A stretch of 35,501 nucleotides of DNA from JAQUQI01 sp041650035 (GTDB taxonomy: Bacteria; Omnitrophota; Gorgyraeia; JABMRG01): assembly GCA_041650035.1 (NCBI GenBank), contig JBAZLY010000011.1:1-35501 (forward strand). The letters are read 5' to 3'. The notes beneath the pieces were generated by a model that had not been told where the DNA came from, did no database searches, and saw only the letters and a program-made list of their open reading frames with translations. This document shows positions 16,452 through 23,199 of the stretch, in pieces (the stretch's first letter is position 1; each line of letters begins with the position of its first letter). The position numbers and the translations under genes were made by a program.

Positions 16452-17435
16452 TTATACTGCGATGGAGTTAACAAAACTGTTATCGCAGTGCCACTTTACC
16501 GTTTCTTTAATGCCCTCGACAACACATGTCTGCGGTACCCAACCAAGGATCTTATTGGCTCTTGATATGTCAGCCCAGGTTGCTCTCATGTCTGTCTTAT
16601 GGGGTTTTAGGTACTTTTTAACAGCCTTTTTTCCTAATTGGTGTTCAATTAAACTAATAAGTTTTGCCAATGTATGCGGCTTGCTATTGCCGAGATTGAA
16701 AATATTATAACCATTTACTGTTAACGCCTTGATAGTAGCCCTTGCGATATCATCAATATAAGTAAAATCCCTTTTCTGGAGACCGTCGCCATATATTTCT
16801 ATAGGCAACCCTCGCCTGATCTTTTCAATGAATTTAAAAGGGCTCATATCAGGTCTTCCTGCAGGCCCATAAACAGTAAAATACCGGACAACGCAGATAT
16901 CCATATCAAACAGGTAATGATATGTATAGCACAAAGCTTCAGCGCCTTTTTTTGTAGCGGCGTATGGCGATATTGGTGTATTGACAGCAAGCGCTTCTTT
17001 GAAAGGCATCCTTTGACCCGCGTAAAGTGATGACGTGGATGCCAGGATGAATTTATTGATGCCGTAATGCCTGCAAAGCTCAAGTAGATTTAACGTGCCA
17101 ATCGTGTTTGTTCTGGCATATACAAATGGATTTTCAACGCTGTATCTAACGCCCGCTCTTGCCGCGAGGTTAATTACGGCTTTAGGTCTGGATACCTTGA
17201 CTACATCTTTGACAGCGTTTACATTCTCTATATCGTGCTTATAAAATTTAAAGTTCTTAAAGTTTTTAAGTTGGCTAATCCGCCATTTTTTAAGGCGGAT
17301 ATCATAATAATTATTCAGGTTATCAATCCCAATAACCCTGATGCCGTCATTTAGAAGGAATTCGCAGGTTTTCCATCCAACGAAGCCCGCCGCTCCAGTC
17401 ACAAGTATTGTCTTTTTCTTTTTATTCATGCGCAT
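16452..17435 (-). CDS. NAD-dependent nucleotide-sugar epimerase (UDP-glucuronate 4-epimerase-like)
   Basis: 327 residues, extended SDR fold. NAD-binding G-x-x-G-x-x-G is seen as GAAGFVG after TILVT, then IGIDNLNNYYD, typical of the UDP-glucuronate/UDP-glucose 4-epimerase group. Catalytic Ser lies in ILASTSSLYAG and the Y-x-x-x-K is YAATK. Also present are VRYFTVYGPAGRPDMSPFKF and the FNLGN closing strand. It would supply a galacturonate- or galactose-type sugar for surface glycans. ATG 17435 and ATG 17429 are both possible, neither with a clear Shine-Dalgarno. It has its own promoter and stands alone between repeat copies B and C. Confidence 0.9.
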   Translation of the reverse strand: MRMNKKKKTILVTGAAGFVGWKTCEFLLNDGIRVIGIDNLNNYYDIRLKKWRISQLKNFKNFKFYKHDIENVNAVKDVVKVSRPKAVINLAARAGVRYSVENPFVYARTNTIGTLNLLELCRHYGINKFILASTSSLYAGQRMPFKEALAVNTPISPYAATKKGAEALCYTYHYLFDMDICVVRYFTVYGPAGRPDMSPFKFIEKIRRGLPIEIYGDGLQKRDFTYIDDIARATIKALTVNGYNIFNLGNSKPHTLAKLISLIEHQLGKKAVKKYLKPHKTDMRATWADISRANKILGWVPQTCVVEGIKETVKWHCDNSFVNSIAV

Positions 17436-17485
17436 AGGGATTATTTAATAAAAACTACTATGAGTTGTTAATAAGTTCTTTTTCA

Positions 17486-17513
17486 ATTATAGCAGTTCTT
17501 TTACCTTTTACAA
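17486..17513 (-). promoter_or_regulatory. Sigma-70-type promoter of the epimerase gene
   Basis: TTGTAA (17508-17513), 16-base spacer, TATAAT (17486-17491); leader about 45 bases. Confidence 0.65.
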
Positions 17514-17550
17514 GGCCTAATGTTCCCTGCTTCTGTTATCTCGAGCATCA

Positions 17551-17667
17551 CTTCTGTCATTCCGAGCGAAGCGGGAAATCTAATACTCGTCTGCCTGTCA
17601 CACCCAAAAGAGGACACTGTCCTTCCTGGCTTGGGGACACTGTGCCTCACAAGTTTCAAAACGTCTG
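17551..17667 (+). repeat. Interspersed palindromic repeat, copy C
   Basis: The most regular copy: CTTCTGTCATTCCGAGCGAA, GGGAAATCTAATACTCG, then GGACACTGTCC, TTCCTGGCTT, GGGGACACTGTG, CCTCACAAGTTTC, AAAACGTCTG. The two GGACACTGTCC-type palindromes can each fold alone or pair with each other as one longer hairpin. Confidence 0.9.
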
Positions 17668-17713
17668 TCGGTCTGTGTGTCGGTCTGTGTTGGTCTATCT
17701 GTCGGTCTGTCGA
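17664..17713. repeat. Short tandem repeats, GTCTGTCG / GTCTGTGT units
   Basis: About six imperfect 8-base units (GTCTGTCG, GTCTGTGT, TGTCTATCT-like) start from the CGTCTG tip of repeat C and run to three bases before the stop codon of the secreted-protein gene at 17716. Confidence 0.8.
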
Positions 17714-17715
17714 TC

Positions 17716-18753
17716 TTACTTTTGCCATTCCCGCGAGGCTGAAGGATCATCTTGCGCCGATATCAATGACGACTCATACGATATATCGGTTAATACACCT
17801 TGAAGCATGGCAACTGCCGCGTAATCCGAAGGGTTGTATTGCTTGATATTCTGGCTGATAGTGCCGATCTTTCCTATAAGAGCATCGTGGAGCGAATTCA
17901 GATTATCAAATCTTTTTATATCACCGGCTACCTTGTTGATATCTTCGCCACTGCTCAATATAAGATAGCGCTTGAGAAGGCCCGCCAAAGAAGGTAATTT
18001 CTCCGGCGCTATAACGCCGTTGGCCTGCCATGATTTAAATACTCCGCCTATGGCATTATCGAGCCTGCTGTTATTTATGTTAAACGCCGTTTCAACGGGC
18101 ATATAACTTTTTCCGTCATATACTTTCTTTAACGCGCTAAGCGCTGATGTAAGTCCCGCGTTTTCATGGATATTAGCGCTGGCGGACGATGAAAGCGCCT
18201 GTATCCTGCCTATCCATAATTTTTCGATAGCTGATGAGACCTGGGATTCCATGCCCGGCCAATGTAACGTGTCAATGCGCCGGTCCCGGGCGATAGTAGC
18301 ATTGTTTATAGGCAAAATAAGGCTTGCATTGTAATTATAGGCATCCGCGCCGCTGTGGGCATAAACCGCCGCTTGCGGGGGAGTGGCAACTTTGGATAAT
18401 TCCAAGGATTTCTTATATACCTTTATTTTGTCCTCAATCCGCGGCAGGTAATAATCTTTTATCATGCCGTAGGCAATCTCATTAGTTATTACCCTCATCT
18501 CCGAAGGGTTTATTCTATGGTCGAACTGGATAATATTATATTTTTTCAGCAGCTGCGACATCTTGTCAACAGAGATAGTATTGGCCTTGCCGTTTACAAG
18601 ATCTATGGCCATCTTATTGTATAGTCGGTCATTAGTTACCCATGGGTATTTATAGATTCTTGGCTTGGTATTCTCCTGCGCAGAAGCAAAGGCAGCGTGG
18701 CATAGTATTATGGATAACGCCAAAAGCGTTATATGTATTTTTTTTATAAACAT
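17716..18753 (-). CDS. Secreted protein of unknown function
   Basis: 345 residues. A clear signal peptide (KKIHITLLALSIILCHAAFASAQ) is followed by a soluble, mostly helical sequence without cysteines, transmembrane segments or a repeat. I do not recognise the family. Noticeable stretches are TKPRIYKYPWVTNDRLYNKMA after the signal and a lysine/aspartate-rich centre. It has its own strong promoter and is transcribed away from spoVG. Its last codons (SASREWQK) lie next to the tandem repeats of copy C, so the natural C-terminus may have been altered by repeat insertion. Likely periplasmic or outer-surface. Confidence 0.8.
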   Translation of the reverse strand: MFIKKIHITLLALSIILCHAAFASAQENTKPRIYKYPWVTNDRLYNKMAIDLVNGKANTISVDKMSQLLKKYNIIQFDHRINPSEMRVITNEIAYGMIKDYYLPRIEDKIKVYKKSLELSKVATPPQAAVYAHSGADAYNYNASLILPINNATIARDRRIDTLHWPGMESQVSSAIEKLWIGRIQALSSSASANIHENAGLTSALSALKKVYDGKSYMPVETAFNINNSRLDNAIGGVFKSWQANGVIAPEKLPSLAGLLKRYLILSSGEDINKVAGDIKRFDNLNSLHDALIGKIGTISQNIKQYNPSDYAAVAMLQGVLTDISYESSLISAQDDPSASREWQK

Positions 18754-18834
18754 AATATACCCATAGCCATTTTTTTATGTTATCAAACGGCAGGTGGTTT
18801 TTAAAATCTTATTAAAGAGTTATACTTCATTACA

Positions 18835-18862
18835 AATATACCATCTTTCATTGGATTGTCAA
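18835..18862 (-). promoter_or_regulatory. Strong sigma-70 promoter of the secreted-protein gene
   Basis: Perfect TTGACA (18857-18862), 16-base spacer, TATATT (18835-18840); about 75 bases of leader. Confidence 0.75.
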
Positions 18863-18897
18863 TATATTTCGTAAAAATACCTGAAAGAAAACACTCC

Positions 18898-18992
18898 TTG
18901 CCTGCGTCAATTAAGATGAAGGTAGATCAGACAAAACCGTCTCCTTACCTATTGTCAGGTCGGGGACTAAACCCAAACCGAAAGGGGGAAAT
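18898..18992 (+). promoter_or_regulatory. Potentially structured 5' leader of spoVG
   Basis: Nested complementary segments: CCTG (18901-18904) with CAGG (18956-18959), CAAT (18908-18911) with ATTG (18951-18954), AGGTA (18920-18924) with TACCT (18946-18950), AGAC (18929-18932) with GTCT (18939-18942). Next, GGGG (18962-18965) can pair with CCC (18972-18974), and the same CCC-AAA-CC can instead pair with the Shine-Dalgarno GGGGG (18984-18988), four bases before the ATG. This is the layout of a switchable leader. I do not recognise a known riboswitch class and have not computed energies. Confidence 0.4.
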
Positions 18993-19256
18993 ATGGAAGA
19001 CAATATTAATGTGAATGTAGAAAGGCTTTACAAGCTTGAAAGTGTTGGAGCGTTAAAGGGCTTTGCGGATATCTCAATATGCAACTCTATTACTGTCAAG
19101 GGATTACGGATAGTTTCCGGGAAAAAAGGTCTATTTGTCAGCATGCCGCAAGAATTAGGCAAGGACGGCAAATGGCACAATAGGGTAATTGTCAACAGTG
19201 ATTCTTTAAGGGATAAACTGACTGAATTGGTTCTCTCTGCTTTTCAGGATGAATAA
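18993..19256 (+). CDS. spoVG: SpoVG family RNA/DNA-binding regulator
   Basis: 87 residues, close to the usual 85-100. Core family pattern seen: ALKGFADISICNSITVKGLRI, KGLFVSMPQE, and the NSDSLRDKLTELVLSAF helix, equivalent to the A-x-x-x-I-x-x-x-F-V-x-D-I-x-V and G-L-F-V-x-M-P strands of Bacillus SpoVG. SpoVG proteins bind nucleic acids and act as global post-transcriptional or transcriptional regulators also in non-sporulating bacteria. First gene of the only plus-strand operon here; strong GGGGG Shine-Dalgarno within a structured leader. Its last 8 bases overlap the yraN start. Confidence 0.93.
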   Translation: MEDNINVNVERLYKLESVGALKGFADISICNSITVKGLRIVSGKKGLFVSMPQELGKDGKWHNRVIVNSDSLRDKLTELVLSAFQDE

Positions 19257-19629
19257 AAAGAGGTCTATGGATAGGCTATCTCTCGGTAAGGCATCCGAAG
19301 ATATTGCTGTTAAATATCTAAGGCGAAGGCATTTTAAGATTATCGGACGAAATTACCACTGTCGTGTAGGCGAGCTTGATATTATAGCCCGATATGGGGC
19401 AATACTCGTCTTTGTTGAGGTGCGCAGTACGCGGGAGAACTCATCAATAGACCCTATGGACTCAATAACCTCGCTAAAGATCGAACGCCTTAAAACCCTT
19501 GCGCGAATATGGCTTATGAATAAAGGAATTGATAATGCCCCTATTCGCTTTGACGCGATCGGTATTATTCACAATAACCGTGTTTTTGGCCCAAGATGCG
19601 TTATAAAGCATATTCAAGATGCCTTTTAG
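19249..19629 (+). CDS. YraN (UPF0102) family nuclease-fold protein
   Basis: 126 residues, standard length. LGKASEDIAVKYLRRRHFKII, NYHCRVGELDIIA (the E-L-D of a PD-(D/E)xK fold), LVFVEVRSTR, K-I-E-R-L and RFDAIGI follow in the family's usual order. Function is not settled; the fold suggests an endonuclease acting on branched DNA, and the co-occurrence with comM/yifB is common in bacteria. ATG 19249 overlaps the spoVG stop; an ATG six codons further in is an alternative start. Confidence 0.93.
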   Translation: MNKKRSMDRLSLGKASEDIAVKYLRRRHFKIIGRNYHCRVGELDIIARYGAILVFVEVRSTRENSSIDPMDSITSLKIERLKTLARIWLMNKGIDNAPIRFDAIGIIHNNRVFGPRCVIKHIQDAF

Positions 19630-19719
19630 TCTGCCTAAACTGTGGATAACTCTACATAACAGCTCAAAACACCCCTTCAAAGGGGTAAAAAACAGCAAAA
19701 ATGCCCAATAGGAGACAAT

Positions 19720-21249
19720 ATGCTTGCCAAATGCCAATCAAGGACAATAATAGGGACATGTTCACGCCATATAGATGTTGAGGTTGACATCTCAAACGGC
19801 ATAAGGTCATTTACAATAGTCGGCCTTCCGGATGCCGCATGCCGTGAATCTGCCAAAAGAGTAATATCTGCCATAAGGAATTCAGGGTTTAAGATGTCAT
19901 GCTCAAAGGTAATCGTAAACCTTGCCCCCGCTCATTTGCGCAAGGAAGGCGCTATGTTTGATCTTGCCATTGCAATAGCAATAGTGGCCGCGGAATTCAA
20001 GATCAGCCAGGGGATACTGGATAATAAGGTGTTTTGCGGCGAACTTTCTCTTGACGGAGGCCTTCGTCCGGTAAACGGCATGCTTTGCGTGGCCGATGAT
20101 CTTAAAGAGACCCCTGAAACGGAGTTACTTCTTCCATGGCAAAATATGGCCGAGGCGCGCGCGATAAGCAATGCCAGGCTGATACCTGTCTCCTCCCTTG
20201 CCGAAACGGTCAACTATATCGCCAATGGCGCACTGCCCCCGCCAAAGACCTGCCCCCCTCTGGCGGTAGATGACAAAGAAAAAGACGACATGGATTTTTC
20301 CGATATAAGAGGCAATTATCATGCCAAAAGGGCCGTGGAGATCGCTGTAGCCGGCGGCCATAATATACTGTTTATAGGCCCGCCCGGAGCCGGAAAAACA
20401 ATGCTTGCCCAGCGTATCCCCACCATTATGGGCGCCTTGAGCACCGAACAATCCATCCAGACCAGTAAGATTTACAGTATCCAGGGCCTGCTTAACAACA
20501 AAAGCCTTATCAATAAGCCCCCTTTCAGGGCTTTGCATCATTTTTCATCCGATGCCGGTATGCTTGGCGGCGGGTCAAATTATATAAATCCCGGCGAAAT
20601 AAGCCTGGCCCATAATGGCGTCCTCTTTTTAGACGAATTACCGGAATTCAGGCGGGATGTCCTCGAGGCGCTTAGACAGCCTATCGAAGACAAGCTCATC
20701 CGTATTACGCGTTCCGGCAAGTCTGTTGTATACCCTTGCGATTTTATGCTCGTTGCCGCTATGAACCCATGCCCCTGCGGATATCTGACACATCCAAAAA
20801 AGGCCTGTGTATGCACACCCCATCAAGTCCACAGGTATTTGTCCAAGATATCAGGCCCTTTGTTAGACCGCATAGATATGCATGTCGAGATAAACCCTGT
20901 TGACTATGAGCAGTTGTCATTAAAGTCAAACGCCGAGTCCTCCTCTTCAATAAAAATAAGAATTGATAATGCCAAGGCCGTTCAAAGCGCCCGTTATGAA
21001 GGATATAAATATGCCTTAAACGCCAGACTTTCTTATAAAGATATAGAAAAGGTATGCGTGCTCACAAAGGATGCCTCCTCAATGCTGAAACAAGCCATGT
21101 GCGAGTTATTTGTGAGCGCCAGAGGATATACCAAGATACTAAAGGTCGCGCGGACTATCGCTGATATCGCCGGTAGGCCTGTTATTGATGTTGAGGATAT
21201 CGCCGAGGCCGTAAGCTACCGCAGTCTTGACGCCCGCGCCTGGCTTTAA
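19720..21249 (+). CDS. comM: YifB/ComM family AAA+ ATPase (Mg-chelatase-like)
   Basis: 509 residues, full length. The N-terminal Lon-substrate-like domain shows DVEVDISNG, FTIVGLPDAACRESAKRV, VNLAPAHLRKEG, and LDGGLRPVNG; then Walker A G220-PPGAGKT at 220-227, Walker B G-V-L-F-L-D-E-L-P-E-F, AAMNPCPCGY, and a C-terminal helical bundle ending ARGYTKILKVARTIADIAG. ComM is a hexameric branch-migration helicase that promotes integration of DNA during natural transformation. GGAGA Shine-Dalgarno before the ATG. The stop lies ten bases from the left end of the RAYT element. Confidence 0.96.
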   Translation: MLAKCQSRTIIGTCSRHIDVEVDISNGIRSFTIVGLPDAACRESAKRVISAIRNSGFKMSCSKVIVNLAPAHLRKEGAMFDLAIAIAIVAAEFKISQGILDNKVFCGELSLDGGLRPVNGMLCVADDLKETPETELLLPWQNMAEARAISNARLIPVSSLAETVNYIANGALPPPKTCPPLAVDDKEKDDMDFSDIRGNYHAKRAVEIAVAGGHNILFIGPPGAGKTMLAQRIPTIMGALSTEQSIQTSKIYSIQGLLNNKSLINKPPFRALHHFSSDAGMLGGGSNYINPGEISLAHNGVLFLDELPEFRRDVLEALRQPIEDKLIRITRSGKSVVYPCDFMLVAAMNPCPCGYLTHPKKACVCTPHQVHRYLSKISGPLLDRIDMHVEINPVDYEQLSLKSNAESSSSIKIRIDNAKAVQSARYEGYKYALNARLSYKDIEKVCVLTKDASSMLKQAMCELFVSARGYTKILKVARTIADIAGRPVIDVEDIAEAVSYRSLDARAWL

Positions 21250-21258
21250 AGAAACTTA

Positions 21259-21313
21259 CAGACGTTTTGATTTTCAATCGGGACACTGTCCCCGATTCCA
21301 GCACGACAGTGTT
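21259..21313 (-). repeat. Interspersed palindromic repeat, copy D (left end of the RAYT element)
   Basis: CAGACGTTTTGA tip, then GGGACACTGTCCC and GCACGACAGTGTTAC palindromic cores. It lacks the CTGTCATTCC 5' part of copies A, C, F and G. The Shine-Dalgarno of the transposase follows directly. Confidence 0.85.
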
Positions 21314-21330
21314 ACAAAAGGAGGTGTTAA

Positions 21331-21813
21331 ATGCCAGGAAGTCCAAGAGTTTATATTAATAACGGTTGTTACCATATAATTGCCCGTGGTAATCAAAAAC
21401 AACAAATTTTTAAACAAGATGGTGACTATCTAAAGTATTTAGTTCTATTAAAGAAATATAAAAAAATATATTCATTTAAAATGTATGGGTATTGTCTCAT
21501 GCTTAACCACATCCATATACTCGGACAAGTTGCAAACGCTCCTAACCTATCAAAATTTATTCAGGTAGTCAACAGAACGTACACAGCACATTTTAATAAT
21601 TCTTACAATAAGGTTGGGCATTTATGGCAAGGCAGATTTAAAAGCAAAATAATCGTTAAGGACCAATATCTGATAAACTGCGTTAATTATATTGAGTGTA
21701 ACTCTGTTAGGGCAAACTTAGTATCAAATCCGGATGAATACATGTGGAGCAGTTACAGGGAAAGGAATATGTTCAAATGTAATTTCAACCTGCTCGACCC
21801 TCTAATCTTATAG
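21331..21813 (+). CDS. REP-associated tyrosine transposase (RAYT, Y1/IS200-like)
   Basis: 160 residues, typical of the family. Single-strand HUH-type DNA nuclease: the N-terminal YHIIARGNQKQQIF is the common transposase opening, H60-I-H62 in MLNHIHIL is the HUH metal site, GHLWQGRFKS is the RAYT-typical stretch, and Tyr113 or Tyr120 in the following helix (KDQYLINCVNYIEC) is the likely catalytic tyrosine. YIECNSVRANLV and WSSYRE complete the family pattern. The gene is visibly richer in A+T than its neighbours, as expected of acquired DNA. Strong AAAGGAGG Shine-Dalgarno. Intact and probably active in the recent past; likely acts on the palindromic repeats described here. Confidence 0.92.
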   Translation: MPGSPRVYINNGCYHIIARGNQKQQIFKQDGDYLKYLVLLKKYKKIYSFKMYGYCLMLNHIHILGQVANAPNLSKFIQVVNRTYTAHFNNSYNKVGHLWQGRFKSKIIVKDQYLINCVNYIECNSVRANLVSNPDEYMWSSYRERNMFKCNFNLLDPLIL

Positions 21814-21870
21814 GGTACAGTGTCGTGCTTAGTTTGGGGACAGTGTCCCGATTAGCTTTCAAAACGTCTG
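21813..21870 (+). repeat. Interspersed palindromic repeat, copy E (right end of the RAYT element)
   Basis: GGGTACAGTGTCGTGCTTAG, GGGGACAGTGTCCCGATT, then TTTCAAAACGTCTG. Its outermost 12 bases code, on the minus strand, for the last three residues and stop codon of the neighbouring gene. Confidence 0.85.
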
Positions 21871-22188
21871 TGATTTGTTTAGACGGTCTTCGAGGTCTTT
21901 GACGCGGGAATCGAGGCTGTCCAGACGATTATTGATGTCCTCAAGGCGCGAATCAGTTTCAAGAAATCTTCGGGCGACAAATTCATCAATACTTTCAAAT
22001 ATCATTAAGCCGTTTACATCCGTAACCTGTGTGCCTTCAGGCACAAGCCGGCTGACAGAGCCGACCTTTTTAAATTCCATGCCTGGTTTTGTGGTCTCCG
22101 CTTGATACTGCGCATTGTCCTCTGCATAGACATTGTAATTGATGATAAGCGCAAATGATACCATAAGTAAAATACCGGGTGTTTTCAT
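21859..22188 (-). CDS. Small secreted coiled-coil protein of unknown function
   Basis: 109 residues. Signal peptide (TPGILLMVSFALIINYNVYA, cleavage after YA), a mid-section KKVGSVSRLVPEGTQVTDVNG, and a C-terminal coiled coil built of repeated heptads (LEDINNRLDSLDSRVKDLED). Family not recognised. The ATG overlaps the GT9 stop as ATGA, so it is the last gene of the glycan operon. The final residues Q-T-F and the stop codon are supplied by the tip of repeat copy E (CAGACGTTTTGA), so the original C-terminus was probably different or longer. Confidence 0.75.
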   Translation of the reverse strand: MKTPGILLMVSFALIINYNVYAEDNAQYQAETTKPGMEFKKVGSVSRLVPEGTQVTDVNGLMIFESIDEFVARRFLETDSRLEDINNRLDSLDSRVKDLEDRLNKSQTF

Positions 22189-23192
22189 ATTATTTTTTTG
22201 ATCTTATTTATAATTTCCATGGTCTTTTTAAAGACAACCTCTACCGATATAGCCTGCATGCACGGTCCAAAATCATGCCTTATTCTGTCTTTGTTGCATA
22301 CAACATTCATACCCGGACAGCATGGCATACATGGCAGAAGATCAGCCGTTCGGATGATGTTGTCACGGTGAAAATAAGGATAAAAACACTCAACAGACGT
22401 CGGACCGTATAAACCTATAGCATTGATACCCATGCAACTGGCGATATGCAAAAGACTTGAATCTGGTCCGATAAAGACATCGCATTTGCCCATTAAGGCG
22501 ATAGCTTGTTTCAATGTAGTCTGACCTGCTTTTATTATATCGGCCGAGAGTGACGAAAGCACCTTGTTTGAGAACACGCTCGTGTCACTTTTGCCCAGGG
22601 CGATCATCTTGATACCCCGGACGTTTTTCAGCTTAGCGGCAAGATCGTTCCATTTCCCGGCCGGCCAGCTCTTTAGTGTCCAGGCCGCCAGAGGCAGTAT
22701 ACCGGCAAGCAGGTCATTTTTCCCGATATTATTTTTTGTGAAAAATTCACCTGCAAAATCTTCGTCTTGCCTTGACAGGGTAAAGTCAAAGGCCGCCCTG
22801 GCGGGGTTTATTTTATTTTCTCTTAACAGAGCGAGGTATCTCTCGACAGGGTGTATATGTCTGGCCCTGTCGCAGCTAACGCCCCATATCGCCTTGGATT
22901 TCAAAAAAACATGCCGCGCGGAGCTCTTTAACACAACGGCGAGGTCAAACCTTATCTTTCTTAAATTAAGGATAAATCTAACCTGGTTCAGCAGGCCCTT
23001 GTCCCTGCCGTTTCTATCGTAGATTATCACATTATCTATGCCCCTATAATTTTCAACAAGTTCCCGGCACCGCGGCGACGTCATGAATGATATTACAGCG
23101 TCGGGATAGGCCTCTTTAAGCGGCCTGATAAGGGCCAAATTATAGCAGACATCGCCTATGTTGGAGTGACCGATAACAAGTATGTTTTTCAT
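22185..23192 (-). CDS. Family 9 glycosyltransferase (heptosyltransferase-like)
   Basis: 335 residues from ATG 23192. The frame extends 32 codons upstream into the radical SAM gene, but the fold begins at MKNILVIGHSNIGDVCYNLA, the GT9 opening with I-G-D. Further marks are the LKSSARHVFLKSKAIWGVSC region, PLAAWTLKSWPAGKWNDL, and the donor-binding DVFIGPDSSLLHIASCMGINAIGLYGPTSVE. Members add ADP-heptose or related sugars to lipid A core or other glycans. A cluster of cysteines near the end (LLPCMPCCPGMNVVC) is unusual and might bind metal. Seven bases after the radical SAM gene. Confidence 0.92.
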   Translation of the reverse strand: MKNILVIGHSNIGDVCYNLALIRPLKEAYPDAVISFMTSPRCRELVENYRGIDNVIIYDRNGRDKGLLNQVRFILNLRKIRFDLAVVLKSSARHVFLKSKAIWGVSCDRARHIHPVERYLALLRENKINPARAAFDFTLSRQDEDFAGEFFTKNNIGKNDLLAGILPLAAWTLKSWPAGKWNDLAAKLKNVRGIKMIALGKSDTSVFSNKVLSSLSADIIKAGQTTLKQAIALMGKCDVFIGPDSSLLHIASCMGINAIGLYGPTSVECFYPYFHRDNIIRTADLLPCMPCCPGMNVVCNKDRIRHDFGPCMQAISVEVVFKKTMEIINKIKKII

Positions 23193-23199
23193 ATACGAC

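Larger units (their letters stand above)
21259..21870 (+). mobile_element. RAYT-bearing element with inverted REP-like ends (copies D and E)
   Basis: The transposase gene lies between two inverted modules. The outer 13 bases ACAGACGTTTTGA (21258-21270) are perfectly inverted at 21859-21871, the 18-base AATCGGGACACTGTCCCC (21276-21293) is perfectly inverted at 21836-21853, and an inner GCACGACAGTGTTAC (21301-21315) is nearly inverted at 21814-21829. The unit is about 0.6 kb and is wedged between the converging comM and small secreted-protein genes. No obvious target duplication. Confidence 0.85.

Noticed and set aside
17501..17728. 75-codon minus-strand ORF across repeat copy C
   Set aside because: Composed of the interspersed repeat and its GTCTGTCG tandem units; the similar ORF in copy F shows only shared repeat sequence. 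No ribosome binding site or family.
19641..19649. Perfect DnaA-box match (TTATCCACA on the minus strand) before comM
   Set aside because: Only a single box, no AT-rich unwinding element or cluster; one such 9-mer in a window of this size is not unexpected by chance.
19671..19686. ACCCCT/AGGGGT hairpin between yraN and comM as a terminator
   Set aside because: Only a 6-bp stem and no T tract on the plus strand after it; comM has a good Shine-Dalgarno and is probably co-transcribed.
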